64,000 bases of DNA, from contig NZ_JAENHL010000006.1 in assembly GCF_016595235.1 (NCBI RefSeq), positions 496,001-560,000 on the forward strand, given 5' to 3'. Below the pieces are notes generated by a model. The model made no database searches, was not told the DNA's origin, and worked only from the letters and a program-made list of their open reading frames with translations. The position numbers were made by a program, and so were the translations under genes. This stretch comes from Taklimakanibacter albus (GTDB taxonomy: Bacteria > Pseudomonadota > Alphaproteobacteria > Rhizobiales > Aestuariivirgaceae). Positions 40,870-50,417 of this stretch are shown piece by piece (position 1 is the first letter of the stretch; each line of letters starts with the position of its first letter).

Positions 40870-41622
40870 TCAGCAAAGCTTGCACCCGCCATTATCGCGG
40901 ATCTGCTTGACCACCGCGGCAAGGGCCTCATAGCCGACCGCGCCCGGAATCACGGTTTCGTCGATGATAAAGGCGGGAGTGCCCTGAATCTTCAGGGAAT
41001 CGGCCAGTTGCATATTGCGGGTGATGACCTGGTTGACCTCGTCCGCCTCCATGTCGGCCTTCAGCTTCTTCACATCGAGGCCGCTCGCCTCGGCGATCTG
41101 GTCGGCCACCGCTTCGTCGATGCGGCCCTCATGCGCCATCATCGCCATGTGATATTCCCAATACTTGCCCTGCTTGCGCGAGGCGAGCGCGGCGCGCGCC
41201 GCATAGACCGAGCCCGGGCCCAGAATGGGGAATTCCTTCATCACCAGCTTGAGGTCCTTGTCGGCGTCGATCATTTTCATGACATCGGGGAACGCCCGTT
41301 TGCAGTAGCCGCAATTGTAGTCGAAGAATTCGACCATGGTGACCTTGCCCTTGGGATTGCCGCCGACCAGGTCGTCCTTGCTGCGGAAAATGTCCGCCGC
41401 CATGGTCTTGAGAATGTCGGTCCGCGCCGAATCCTCGGCTTCCTGCTGCTTGCGCTCGAGCTCCTGCATGGCGTCGCGCACCACTTCCGGATTGTCCAGC
41501 AGATACTGCCGGATGATGTCGCCGAGCTCTTTCTTCTGGGCGTCGTTGAACTCCGCCGCCTGAGCGGGGAGAACGAAAAGGGCGATCAAAGCGATCAGGA
41601 GGGCGCGGATGGGCTTAAGCAT
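40870..41622 (-). CDS. DsbA-family thiol oxidoreductase (ScsC/BdbD-like)
   Basis: 250-residue periplasmic thioredoxin-fold protein. It has a signal peptide (residues 1-22, ending AQA), a helical N-terminal extension (EFNDAQKKELGDIIRQYLLDN) as in ScsC-type proteins, and the active-site motif CGYC in FFDYNCGYCKRAF near residue 105. The cis-Pro loop GTPAFII is near residue 218, and the protein ends with GGCKLC, giving an extra Cys pair. It probably forms or isomerises disulfides in exported proteins. It is 61 bases downstream of the M48 protease gene, same strand. Confidence 0.92.
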   Translation of the reverse strand: MLKPIRALLIALIALFVLPAQAAEFNDAQKKELGDIIRQYLLDNPEVVRDAMQELERKQQEAEDSARTDILKTMAADIFRSKDDLVGGNPKGKVTMVEFFDYNCGYCKRAFPDVMKMIDADKDLKLVMKEFPILGPGSVYAARAALASRKQGKYWEYHMAMMAHEGRIDEAVADQIAEASGLDVKKLKADMEADEVNQVITRNMQLADSLKIQGTPAFIIDETVIPGAVGYEALAAVVKQIRDNGGCKLC

Positions 41623-41683
41623 GGAGAATCCTTAACGGGAAAGGCAGGCGCGGGACAATGCGCCCAATCAGGGAGCGGGTCTA

Positions 41684-43057
41684 CTAGTCGCTCCGGTTCA
41701 CGAAGTTCAAAATGTCGTTAGCGCGCAGCCAGTCGGGCGAGCCACGCTTGAGCGACGCCATGGCGATCTTGGCTTTCTCGGTAGCGAGCTCCTTGTCGCC
41801 CCGGTAATAGGCGAATTCGGCGGTGGCGAGATCGGCGCGCGGTATGTCGCCCATAATCCCATAGGCCATGGCCATGAACTGGTAGAGGCTCGGCGTGTCG
41901 TCCTCGGTCTTGCGGGCCAGCCTGAGCTCGCTCAGGGCGGCCTGGGCATTGGCCTTGTTTTCAGTGCCGAGCAGCGCCTGGGCCAGCATGATGCGGATGA
42001 GCCCGTTATTGGGCAGCATCTTCACCGTCTGGCGCAACGGAGCGATGGCCTGGGCCGGCTGGCCGCCTTCGAGCAGCGCCTGGCCTTTGAGCTCATGGAA
42101 ATAGGGATCGCTCGGCAAATCGCGGATCAGCGTGTCGATCACTTTAATGGCATTACGCGTATCGCCTGAGCGGAACATCGCGATGGCGCGGGCATAGCGG
42201 GCGGGCATGCTCGTGTCGGAAGTCGGATAGCGCTGGAAGACGACCTGGGTCGGATTGAGGAAGCCGACCAGTTTCGCCTGCATCAGCTTGTGGCGGAGCA
42301 TGATCTCCGGCTTGTCCGCCGTATCGAAATATTTGCTGCCCTTGGCCGCGATCTCGAGATTGCGGATACGGTCGAGCGGCATCGGATGCGACAGGACATA
42401 GGGGTCGACATTCTGCAGCGACGCCATCGACTGGTTGGCGAGTTTCTGGAACAGGGTCAGCATGCCTTTGCCCGACTGCCCCGTCGCGGTCAGATATTTC
42501 ATCGCCGCCTGATCGGCGGAGGCCTCCATGGCGCGCGCATAGCTCAAGACCATGCGCTGGGCGAGGCCCTGCGAGCCCATCATGATGCCGCCGCCGGCGC
42601 GTGCCACCTGGCCGTCACCCGCCACCGCGCCTCCGGCGACCGCGGCCGCGCCGAGCAGCATGCCGATGATGGTGGCGGTGCTCTTGCGGTCGATCTCGAT
42701 CTGCATGCGGGCGAGATGGCCGCCGGCGATATGGCCGGTCTCATGGGCAAGAACCCCGATCACTTCATTGGGGGTCTTGGCCTGGGTGAGAAGGCCGGTG
42801 TGGATGAAGATGCGTTGGCCACCGGCCACGAAGGCGTTAATGCGCGGATCGTTGATGAGATAGACATGCACTGATCCGGGATTGAGGCCCGCCGCCTGGA
42901 AGATCGGCTTGGTGTAGAGCCGCATCAGGCTCTCGATCTCGGCGTCGCGGATGAGGGAGGGACCCTTGCGCTTGCTCTGCGCGAAAGCGGGCGGCACCAG
43001 AGCCGCGACCGCGACACTCATCGCACACAGGACAGCAATGATGCGGCGCGCAGCCAT
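41684..43057 (-). CDS. M48 family metalloprotease with TPR repeats (BepA-like)
   Basis: 457-residue exported protein. A signal peptide (residues 1-27, ending AFA) precedes an M48 protease domain with the zinc motif HETGH in GVLAHETGHIAGGHL near residue 128, and a C-terminal tetratricopeptide part from about residue 290. E. coli BepA, with the same layout, folds or degrades outer-membrane proteins such as LptD; that role is inferred here. The frame opens at 43081, but ATG 43057 has GGAGGAG just upstream and gives a proper signal peptide. Confidence 0.93.
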   Translation of the reverse strand: MAARRIIAVLCAMSVAVAALVPPAFAQSKRKGPSLIRDAEIESLMRLYTKPIFQAAGLNPGSVHVYLINDPRINAFVAGGQRIFIHTGLLTQAKTPNEVIGVLAHETGHIAGGHLARMQIEIDRKSTATIIGMLLGAAAVAGGAVAGDGQVARAGGGIMMGSQGLAQRMVLSYARAMEASADQAAMKYLTATGQSGKGMLTLFQKLANQSMASLQNVDPYVLSHPMPLDRIRNLEIAAKGSKYFDTADKPEIMLRHKLMQAKLVGFLNPTQVVFQRYPTSDTSMPARYARAIAMFRSGDTRNAIKVIDTLIRDLPSDPYFHELKGQALLEGGQPAQAIAPLRQTVKMLPNNGLIRIMLAQALLGTENKANAQAALSELRLARKTEDDTPSLYQFMAMAYGIMGDIPRADLATAEFAYYRGDKELATEKAKIAMASLKRGSPDWLRANDILNFVNRSD

Positions 43058-43083
43058 CGCTCCTCCGGTTGGCGCTAACACAA

Positions 43084-43131
43084 GCGCGTGATCAGGAAAA
43101 GTGGATACCGGTTTTCCGTCCGATCACGCGC
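43084..43131. repeat. Rhizobial-type palindromic repeat, GCGCGTGATC element copy 1
   Basis: Lower stem GCGCGTGATC/GATCACGCGC, a one-sided four-base bulge GTCC, inner arms GGAAAA/TTTTCC and loop GTGGATACCGG. The same element occurs inverted at 51603-51651. Palindromes with ...GGAAAAGTGG...CCGGTTTTCC... are common dispersed repeats in Hyphomicrobiales genomes. It lies just upstream of the M48 gene start. Confidence 0.85.
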
Positions 43132-43146
43132 TAAACTTAAGATTCC

Positions 43147-43194
43147 GATCACGTTTATCAGTTCAGGTCGACCCGACCTGAACTGATCGTGGTC
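43147..43194. repeat. Two-tier bulged hairpin, sequence-divergent member
   Basis: Outer stem GATCACG/CGTGGTC with one mismatch, one-sided bulge TTTA, perfect inner arms TCAGTTCAGGTCG/CGACCTGAACTGA and loop ACC. The sequence differs from the copies at 5980 and 51657, but the architecture is the same. It lies 57 bases after the end of rne. Confidence 0.75.
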
Positions 43195-43251
43195 TAGTCT
43201 TCTCGGAAGCAAATGAGGCGAGTTTGAGGCTCGCCCCATTGTTCCAAGCGC

Positions 43252-45882
43252 CTATCCCCGCTTGCTCCACCAGCCGGCCTTGGCCTGAGCCGGACGTTCG
43301 GCGGCGACGGTCGGTGCCGGCGGCTGCCATTTCGGCGGCTGATAGGCCTCGACGGGGGCGGGGGGCGGTGCCGGCTCGGCCTTTGGCTTCTCGATCGGCT
43401 TCGGCGCGGGCGCCGATTCCTCGAAGCGGACCTCGTGGCGCTCTTCGCGGTGGCGTTCTTCACGATGACGCTCTTCACGCGGCTCGGCGGCGGCTTCCTG
43501 GCCGCCCGGCGCGTGATCGGCGGAAGCTTCGCCATGGCCATTGCGGTCACCGCGATTACGGTTGCGCCGTCCGCGGCCCCATCTGTCACGCCGTCCGCGC
43601 CGATCGCCGCGAGCCTCGCGGTCGCCACCTTCGGTGCGTTCCTCGCGCGGTTCACGCGCTTCGTTGTCGATGGTTTCGGGGGCTTCGGGCTCGGCGTCCT
43701 CGTCATCGGCGTCGAAGGCCGCCTGCGGCTCGAGGCCCGGCTGGTCGCCCAGTCCCGGAACGTCGTCGCGCTCGCCACCATTGCCGTTGAGGCCGTGCTC
43801 GCGCTCCTGGCCACGGCGTCCACCACGGCGGCCACGCCGCCTGCGGCGCCGGCGCGAATTGTCGCCGTTGCCTTGCTCGCCATTGCCTTGCTCGCCATGC
43901 TCGGCGCGCTCGGATTGGGCGTCGCTCTCTCTTTCTTCTTCTTCCTCGGCCTCGGGCACGTCTTCGGCTTCGGGCTCTTCGTCCCGATCCTGGAAGGCCG
44001 TGTCGATCTTGACCGGCGCCGCGGTCTTGCGCTGCGGCACCGCGCGCTCACCGGCACGCTCGATCAGGACCTGCGAGCCCTTCACGTCGTCGCTCGGCAC
44101 GATGAAGATCGAGATGCTGTAGGTGGCTTCGAGATCGAGAAGATGATTGCGCTTCTCGTTCAGCACATAGGCCGCCACGTCGCGGTGGCATTTGACGGTG
44201 AGGTTCTCGGACTTGCGGCCGATGAGATGCTCTTCGATGGCGCGCATGACGGACAGCGCGCAGGACGACACCGAACGCACGATGCCGCGGCCCTCGCAAT
44301 GCGGGCAGACACGGGTCGAGCCTTCGAGCAGGCTGGGCCTCAGGCGCTGGCGCGACATTTCGAGCAGGCCGAAATGGCTGATGCGGCCGACCTGGATGCG
44401 AGCGCGGTCGTTCTTCAGCGCCTCTTTAAGGCGGCGCTCGACGGAACGGTTGTTGCGCTTCTCCTCCATGTCGATGAAGTCGATGACCACCAGGCCGGCG
44501 AGGTCGCGCAGGCGCAGTTGCCGGGCGATTTCGTCGGACGCCTCGAGATTAGTCTTGAGCGCGGTGTCCTCGATATTGTGCTCGCGCGTCGCCTTGCCGG
44601 AGTTGATGTCGATCGACACCAGCGCCTCGGTCTGGTTGACGACCATGTAGCCGCCGGACGGCAGTGTCACGTTCTGCGAGAACAGGCTGTCGAGCTGTGT
44701 CTCGACCTGGAAGCGCGAGAACAGCGGCCGGTTGTCCTTGTAGAGCTTCACGTTGCGCGCATGACTCGGCATGAGCATCTTCATGAAGTCTTTGGCCTCG
44801 CGATAGGCCTCGTCGCCCTCGACCTGAACGTCGTCGACATCTTTGCTGTAGAGGTCGCGGATCGAGCGCTTGATCAGGCTGCCTTCCTCATAGACGAGGG
44901 CAGGCGCGGTGGAGGAGAGCGTCAGGTCGCGGACATTCTCCCACAGGCGCATCAGATAATCGAAATCGCGCTTGATCTCGGTCTTGGTGCGCTGGGCGCC
45001 GGCGGTACGCACGATGAGCCCCATGCCGGCCGGCACTTCGATATCGCGGGTGACTTCCTTCAGCCGGCGGCGGTCGGTCGAATCGGTGATCTTGCGCGAG
45101 ATGCCGCCACCGCGCGCGGTGTTGGGCATCAGCACGCAATAGCGGCCGGCGAGCGAGAGATAGGTGGTGAGCGCGGCACCCTTGTTGCCGCGTTCTTCCT
45201 TCACGACCTGGACCAGGATCACCTGACGGCGCTTGATGACTTCCTGGATCTTGTAGACGCGCCGCTGCGAACGGCGGCGGCGCTGCGGCACTTCCTCGAG
45301 CGCGTCCTCGGCGCCGACGGAGTCGACTTTCTGCGCCTCGGCGTCTTCTTCGACGCTTTCGATGCCATCGCCGATTTCAGCCGGAAGTCCGTGCTCGACC
45401 TGCGGAGCGGCGATCGGCTCGGCCTCGAGGGTTTCGGGGGCGGCCGCAGCGGCGGCCATAGCCTCGTCCGAATGGTCGTCGTCATGGCGTTCGGCCGACG
45501 CGTCGGCGCCTGCGCCTTCGCTGGACGAGGATTCGGCATGATCGTCATGCGAATCCGTGTGGCGCGGATGGAAGTCGTCGTCGTGATGACGGGCGTCTTC
45601 CTCTTCCTCGCGCAGCAGCGCCTGCCGGTCGGCGACCGGGATCTGATAATAGTCGGGATGGATTTCCGAGAAGGCAAGGAAACCGTGGCGATTGCCACCG
45701 TAGTCCACGAAAGCGGCCTGCAGCGACGGCTCGACGCGCGTCACCTTGGCCAGATAGATGTTGCCTTTCAGTTGTTTGCGTGCGGCGCTCTCGAAATCGA
45801 ACTCTTCGATGCGATTGCCACGAACCACCACCACGCGGGTTTCTTCCGCATGAGTGGCGTCGATGAGCATTTTGCTGCCCAT
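43252..45882 (-). CDS. rne: Ribonuclease E
   Basis: Endoribonuclease of the RNA degradosome. The 876-residue protein starts MGSKMLIDATHAEETRVVVV. An S1 domain (about residues 35-215) is interrupted by an acidic, His- and Ser-rich insertion (about residues 90-195). The catalytic core follows, with VVIDFIDMEEKRNNRSVERRL holding an active-site Asp, then ARIQVGRISHFGLLEMSRQRL, and the zinc-link CPHCEGRG near residue 530. The last 280 residues are a low-complexity Arg/Glu/Gly tail ending in a Pro-rich stretch and KAGWWSKRG, the usual scaffold for degradosome partners. A long leader precedes it. Confidence 0.96.
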   Translation of the reverse strand: MGSKMLIDATHAEETRVVVVRGNRIEEFDFESAARKQLKGNIYLAKVTRVEPSLQAAFVDYGGNRHGFLAFSEIHPDYYQIPVADRQALLREEEEDARHHDDDFHPRHTDSHDDHAESSSSEGAGADASAERHDDDHSDEAMAAAAAAPETLEAEPIAAPQVEHGLPAEIGDGIESVEEDAEAQKVDSVGAEDALEEVPQRRRRSQRRVYKIQEVIKRRQVILVQVVKEERGNKGAALTTYLSLAGRYCVLMPNTARGGGISRKITDSTDRRRLKEVTRDIEVPAGMGLIVRTAGAQRTKTEIKRDFDYLMRLWENVRDLTLSSTAPALVYEEGSLIKRSIRDLYSKDVDDVQVEGDEAYREAKDFMKMLMPSHARNVKLYKDNRPLFSRFQVETQLDSLFSQNVTLPSGGYMVVNQTEALVSIDINSGKATREHNIEDTALKTNLEASDEIARQLRLRDLAGLVVIDFIDMEEKRNNRSVERRLKEALKNDRARIQVGRISHFGLLEMSRQRLRPSLLEGSTRVCPHCEGRGIVRSVSSCALSVMRAIEEHLIGRKSENLTVKCHRDVAAYVLNEKRNHLLDLEATYSISIFIVPSDDVKGSQVLIERAGERAVPQRKTAAPVKIDTAFQDRDEEPEAEDVPEAEEEEERESDAQSERAEHGEQGNGEQGNGDNSRRRRRRRGRRGGRRGQEREHGLNGNGGERDDVPGLGDQPGLEPQAAFDADDEDAEPEAPETIDNEAREPREERTEGGDREARGDRRGRRDRWGRGRRNRNRGDRNGHGEASADHAPGGQEAAAEPREERHREERHREERHEVRFEESAPAPKPIEKPKAEPAPPPAPVEAYQPPKWQPPAPTVAAERPAQAKAGWWSKRG

Positions 45883-46444
45883 ATGTCATTATCCTTTGCA
45901 CAGGCCGGGGGCAGGGCGGCTTCGGTCTCGGTTCCGGGTAGGAGACGGTATGAAGGCCTTGGCGCCGGCGCGCGCTTAAGAGGCATGATCGGCGCTAAGC
46001 GCAACCGCGCGCTGCCCGGAGCGGCTGTCAAAGACGGCCCTTCAGGAAAAAATGTCAGCGCAGGATGATTCATGCCTGTTGTTTATCCACATGTCCCGGC
46101 CGTGCCGGAACGGTTCAACGCATCTGCCCGTCGTCATCTGGGTGCCACCCCAAAAGGGCAGTGGGTCCGCCGTATTGCGGGCCCGTACTGGAACGCATCC
46201 GAAGGGGCTATCGTTTAAGATCCCGGAGCCCGTCCGTAGCGGAATTCGACGCTCCGGCGGCTTCGCTTTGGACCTGGAAGGTCCCGCTCTGCCGGCGCGG
46301 AGGGTTAGTGCCTGTTTAGGCAGACGGCGGCAGTTTGGCAAGCATAGGTGTGTGCCCTTGCGGCAATTATTGCTTGGCTTTGGAAACTTTGGGTTAACCA
46401 CCACCCCTATAGGCTCCCGGCAGGTGATTTGGGCAGCAGGAGCT
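45883..46444. other. Long divergent gap between rne and the amidase gene
   Basis: 562 bases, no supported gene. It must hold the promoters of rne and amiC. The rne side is expected to be a long 5' untranslated region, because RNase E genes are commonly autoregulated through their leaders. Possible hairpins occur around 46144-46188 (CCACCCC-AAAA-GGG-CA-GTGG and GGGTCCGC/GCGGGCCC). Open frames across the gap have no ribosome-binding site and are rejected. Confidence 0.5.
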
Positions 46445-47752
46445 ATGTCGGGTTTTCCGCGCGGGAAATGGGGGTTAGGCGTTTTTCTTGCGGCGATCCT
46501 TCTGGTCGCCGGCGGGACGCTTGCGCTGGCGCCTGCCCATGCGGAGGAGGTGACGGCGATTGCCGCCCGGGTTGCTGGCGATGACGGCAAGACCCGTTTC
46601 GTCGCCGACCTCACGCGGCCGGTGAGCTACAGCGTCTATGTCCTGCCCAATCCCTACCGCGTCATGATCGATCTGCCGGGGGTCGCCTTCGACCTCGGCC
46701 CCGGAAGCAGTGGCTCGGGGCTCGGCCTCGTCAGTGCCTATCGCTTCGGCCCATTGGGCAAGGATCGCTCGCGAATCGTCATCGACACGACAGGCCCGGT
46801 GCTCATTGCCAAGTCCTTCCTGGTGAAGCCGGAAGACGGCCAGCCGGCCAGGCTCGTCGTCGATCTCGTCAAGACCGATGAGAAGACCTTCCGCATGGCG
46901 CATGAGGCCGATACCGCGGCGCGCCCTCAAGTCCCCGCCGAGCCGGAAGCCGATGACACCGTGCAGACCGCGACCGCCATGCCTTTGCCGGTGCCCAAGC
47001 CCGGCACTGAAGCGCCGCCCACGGCGGCGGAACGGCCGGCACCCGCAAAACGCGCCGACGGCAAGCGCGTGATCGTCATCGATCCGGGCCATGGCGGCAT
47101 CGATCCGGGTGCCATCGGCATTCGCCGCACCAAGGAAAAAGACGTCGTTCTCGCCTTCAGCCGGGCGCTGAAGGACAAGCTTGGGGCAAACAAGAATTAC
47201 GAAGTGATCCTGACACGCGACGACGACACCTTCCTGTCGCTGAAGCAGCGAGTGAAGGTCGCCCGCCAGAATCAGGCCGATCTGTTTATCGCTGTCCACG
47301 CCGATACCGTGCGCGGCGCCTCGGTGCGCGGCGCCACCCTCTATACCGTTTCCGAAAAGGCTTCCGACGCCGAGGCCGAAGCCCTGGCGCAGAAGGAAAA
47401 TCGCGCCGACATCATCGGTGGCATGGACCTTGGCACCGAGAATGAGGAGGTCACCGACATCCTGATCGAGCTGGCCCAGCGCGAAACCAAGAATCATTCG
47501 ATCTTTTTTGCCAAGAAGGCGGCGACGCAGCTGCAGCTCGTCACCCATATGACCGGCAAACCCACCCGCTCAGCCGGCTTCGTGGTGCTGAAAGCGCCCG
47601 ACGTGCCCTCGGTCCTGCTCGAGCTCGGCTATCTGTCGAACAAGGCGGACGAGGCGCTGCTGGTATCGCCCAAATGGCAGGCGCAGGTGACGGAAGCCAT
47701 GGCGAAGGCGATCGACACCTATTTCGCCACCGAGATCGCCGCCCGCCAGTAG
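46445..47752 (+). CDS. amiC: N-acetylmuramoyl-L-alanine amidase (AmiC type)
   Basis: Periplasmic zinc amidase that cleaves septal peptidoglycan. From ATG 46445 the product has 435 residues: signal peptide (1-33, ending AHA), AMIN domain (about 35-135; TRFVADLTRPVSYSVYVLPNPYRVMIDLPG), a Pro/Ala linker, and an Amidase_3 domain with VIDPGHGGIDPGAIG (first zinc His), a Glu in the next block and LFIAVHAD (second His). The frame is open upstream to 46052, but the signal peptide fixes the start; AGGAG is very close to ATG, so GTG 46421 is an alternative. It is divergent from rne and upstream of mrcA. Confidence 0.93.
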   Translation: MSGFPRGKWGLGVFLAAILLVAGGTLALAPAHAEEVTAIAARVAGDDGKTRFVADLTRPVSYSVYVLPNPYRVMIDLPGVAFDLGPGSSGSGLGLVSAYRFGPLGKDRSRIVIDTTGPVLIAKSFLVKPEDGQPARLVVDLVKTDEKTFRMAHEADTAARPQVPAEPEADDTVQTATAMPLPVPKPGTEAPPTAAERPAPAKRADGKRVIVIDPGHGGIDPGAIGIRRTKEKDVVLAFSRALKDKLGANKNYEVILTRDDDTFLSLKQRVKVARQNQADLFIAVHADTVRGASVRGATLYTVSEKASDAEAEALAQKENRADIIGGMDLGTENEEVTDILIELAQRETKNHSIFFAKKAATQLQLVTHMTGKPTRSAGFVVLKAPDVPSVLLELGYLSNKADEALLVSPKWQAQVTEAMAKAIDTYFATEIAARQ

Positions 47753-47895
47753 GCCGGTCCGCACAAGGTAAACGCCGCCAGCCCGCCACATTTCGCTCCT
47801 AAATCCAGGGCCAATTGGTAATTGGGCAGACGGCGGGAAGCGTGCTAAGCGCTGATTCATCACAGTATTTCGGATGTTGAATTTGCCTCAGGGGC

Positions 47896-50382
47896 ATGAT
47901 GCTTAGATTTTTGGGTTGGCTCTTCACGGTTGGGTTCATCGCGTTTCTCGGCGTCGCGGGCGGCGTCGGTTATGTGATCTGGGACATGTCGAAGGGCCTG
48001 CCGGATTACAAGCAGCTCGCTTTGTATGAGCCGCCGGTGATGACACGCGTGCACGCGGCCGACGGCACGCTGGTCGCCGAATATGCCGAGCAGCGCCGTC
48101 TCTTCGTGCCCATCAACGACATTCCGAAGAAGCTGATCCAAGCCTTCCTGTCGGCCGAGGACAAAACTTTCTACGAACACCAGGGCCTCGATTGGCCGGG
48201 CCTCGCCGCGGCGGGGCTGCGCTATATCCAGGTGAAAGCTACCGGCAAGGGCCAGATCGTCGGCGCCTCCACCATCACCCAGCAGGTGACGAAGAACTTC
48301 CTTCTCACCAATGAGCGTTCCGTGGAGCGCAAGATCAAGGAAGCTATCCTCGCGCACCGCATCGAGCAGGCCTTCAACAAGGACCAGATCCTCGAGCTTT
48401 ATCTCAACGAGATCTTCCTCGGCCTCAACTCCTATGGTGTCGCCGCCGCCTCGCTGAACTATTTCGGCAAATCGCTGAACGAGCTGTCGCTCGAAGAGAT
48501 CGCCTATCTCGCCGCACTCCCCAAGGGCCCCAACAACTATCATCCCTTCCGCCAGACCAAGCGCGCCATCGAGCGGCGCAACTGGGTGCTCGGCGAAATG
48601 TTCAATAACGGCTACATCACCGCCGCCGAGCGCGACGCGGCACAGGGAAAGCCGCTCGAAGTCAATCCGCGCCCCTTCGGCGCACAGCTTTTCGCGGCCG
48701 AATCCTTCGCCGAGGAGGCGCGCCGCGAGCTCGTCCAGATCTATGGCGAGGACAAGCTCATGAAGGGCGGCCTGTCGGTGCGCACCACGCTCGATCCGAA
48801 GCTGCAGATCTTTGCGCGCCAGGCCGTGGCCCGCGGCCTCATCACCTTCGACCGCAAGCGCGGCTTCCGCGGTCCGGTCAAGAACGTGGCACTTGACGGC
48901 GACTGGGGCGAAACCATCGGCAAGATGAAGGTGCCGTCCGACCTCGAGCCCTGGCGGCTCGCCATCGTTCTCGAAGTCGACGATGCCGGCGCCAAGATCG
49001 GCCTGCAGCCCAAGACGCTGATTTCAGGCAAGATCGACAAGGCCCGCGACACCGCCAGCGTGCCGCTCGCTTTGCTGAGCTGGGCGCGCAAATATGTCGA
49101 CGGCTCGAAGCTCGGGCCTGAGGTCAAGAAAGCCGGCGACGTCCTGGCGGCCGGCGATATCGTCTATGTCGCGCCCGACAAGAATCCGGGCCAGTTCCAT
49201 CTCGTGCAACTGCCCGACGTCGAAGGCGCGCTCGTCGCCATGGACCCGCATACCGGCCGCGTGCTGGCGCTGGTCGGCGGCTTTTCCTATGGCAAGAGCC
49301 AGTTCAACCGCGCCGTCCAGGCGCTGCGCCAGCCGGGCTCCGCCTTCAAGCCCTTCGTCTATGCAGCCGCCCTCGACAATGGCTACACGCCGTCCTCGGT
49401 GATCCTTGACGCTCCGATCGAATTCAAGATGTCGAATGGCGAAATCTGGAAGCCGAAGAACTATCAGGACAAGTTTTACGGGCCTTCGACGCTGCGGCGC
49501 GGCGTGGAGCAGTCGCGCAACGTGATGACGGTGCGCCTCGCCAATGATCTCGGTATGAGCCGCATCGGCGAACTCGCTCAACGCGTCGGCATCTATGACA
49601 AGGTGCCGAACCAGCTCTCCTACGCGCTGGGGGCGGGCGAAACCACGCTGCTCAAGATGACGACCGCCTACAGCATCATCGCCAATGGCGGCAAGAAGAT
49701 CGAGCCAACGCTCATCGACCGGGTGCAGGACCGCTACGGCAAGACCATTTATCGTCACGACAAGCGTGAATGCGCGCAGTGCGGCAACCAGACCTGGCAG
49801 GAACAGGCCGAGCCCGAATTGTTCGATGTCCGCCCGGAAGTGATGAACCCCTATACCGCCTATCAGATCACCTCGATGATGGAGGGCGTGGTCGAGCGCG
49901 GCACCGGCAAGAAGCTCAAGCTGGTCGGCAAGCCTGTGGCGGGCAAGACCGGCACCTCGAATGACGAGCGCGATGCCTGGTTCATGGGCTTCACGCCCGA
50001 TCTGACCGTCGGCGTCTATATCGGCTATGACAATCCGAAGCCCATGGGCAAGGGGCGCACCGGCGGCGAGCTCGCCGCCCCCGTGGTGGCCGACTTCATG
50101 CGCATGGCCTTGCGTGACAAGGCGGCGACCCCGTTCCGGGTGCCGAAGGGCATCGAGCTCATTCCGATCAACGTGAAGAGCGGCCAGCGCGACCTCTTCG
50201 GCGATCCGGGTGTCATCCTCGAGGCTTTCAAGCCGGGCGAGGAACCGCCGTCCAAGACCACCATCATCGGCGACCAGGTGGCGACCTCGGGCGTTCCGCT
50301 CGACGGCACCAGCGCCCAGCCGCCCGAGAGCGACGCGGTGATCGAAGGTGGGTTGACGACCGGCACCGGCGGCCTCTATTGA
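47896..50382 (+). CDS. mrcA: Penicillin-binding protein 1A
   Basis: Bifunctional peptidoglycan synthase of the inner membrane. The 828-residue protein has an N-terminal anchor (residues 5-28), a GT51 transglycosylase domain with AFLSAEDKTFYEHQGLD (catalytic Glu) and GASTITQQVTKNF, an intervening region, and a transpeptidase domain with S482-x2-K485 in QPGSAFKPF, SRN in VEQSRNVMTVRLA, and KTGTS at K684. The order amiC-mrcA-prfB is standard in rhizobia. Confidence 0.97.
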   Translation: MMLRFLGWLFTVGFIAFLGVAGGVGYVIWDMSKGLPDYKQLALYEPPVMTRVHAADGTLVAEYAEQRRLFVPINDIPKKLIQAFLSAEDKTFYEHQGLDWPGLAAAGLRYIQVKATGKGQIVGASTITQQVTKNFLLTNERSVERKIKEAILAHRIEQAFNKDQILELYLNEIFLGLNSYGVAAASLNYFGKSLNELSLEEIAYLAALPKGPNNYHPFRQTKRAIERRNWVLGEMFNNGYITAAERDAAQGKPLEVNPRPFGAQLFAAESFAEEARRELVQIYGEDKLMKGGLSVRTTLDPKLQIFARQAVARGLITFDRKRGFRGPVKNVALDGDWGETIGKMKVPSDLEPWRLAIVLEVDDAGAKIGLQPKTLISGKIDKARDTASVPLALLSWARKYVDGSKLGPEVKKAGDVLAAGDIVYVAPDKNPGQFHLVQLPDVEGALVAMDPHTGRVLALVGGFSYGKSQFNRAVQALRQPGSAFKPFVYAAALDNGYTPSSVILDAPIEFKMSNGEIWKPKNYQDKFYGPSTLRRGVEQSRNVMTVRLANDLGMSRIGELAQRVGIYDKVPNQLSYALGAGETTLLKMTTAYSIIANGGKKIEPTLIDRVQDRYGKTIYRHDKRECAQCGNQTWQEQAEPELFDVRPEVMNPYTAYQITSMMEGVVERGTGKKLKLVGKPVAGKTGTSNDERDAWFMGFTPDLTVGVYIGYDNPKPMGKGRTGGELAAPVVADFMRMALRDKAATPFRVPKGIELIPINVKSGQRDLFGDPGVILEAFKPGEEPPSKTTIIGDQVATSGVPLDGTSAQPPESDAVIEGGLTTGTGGLY

Positions 50383-50417
50383 GCCCGATCAACTAATCAA
50401 CTTTTCGAAGCAAAATC

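Noticed and set aside
43435-46068. 877-codon plus-strand frame opposite rne
   Set aside because: Shadow of the Glu/Arg-rich RNase E; no ribosome-binding site or domain.
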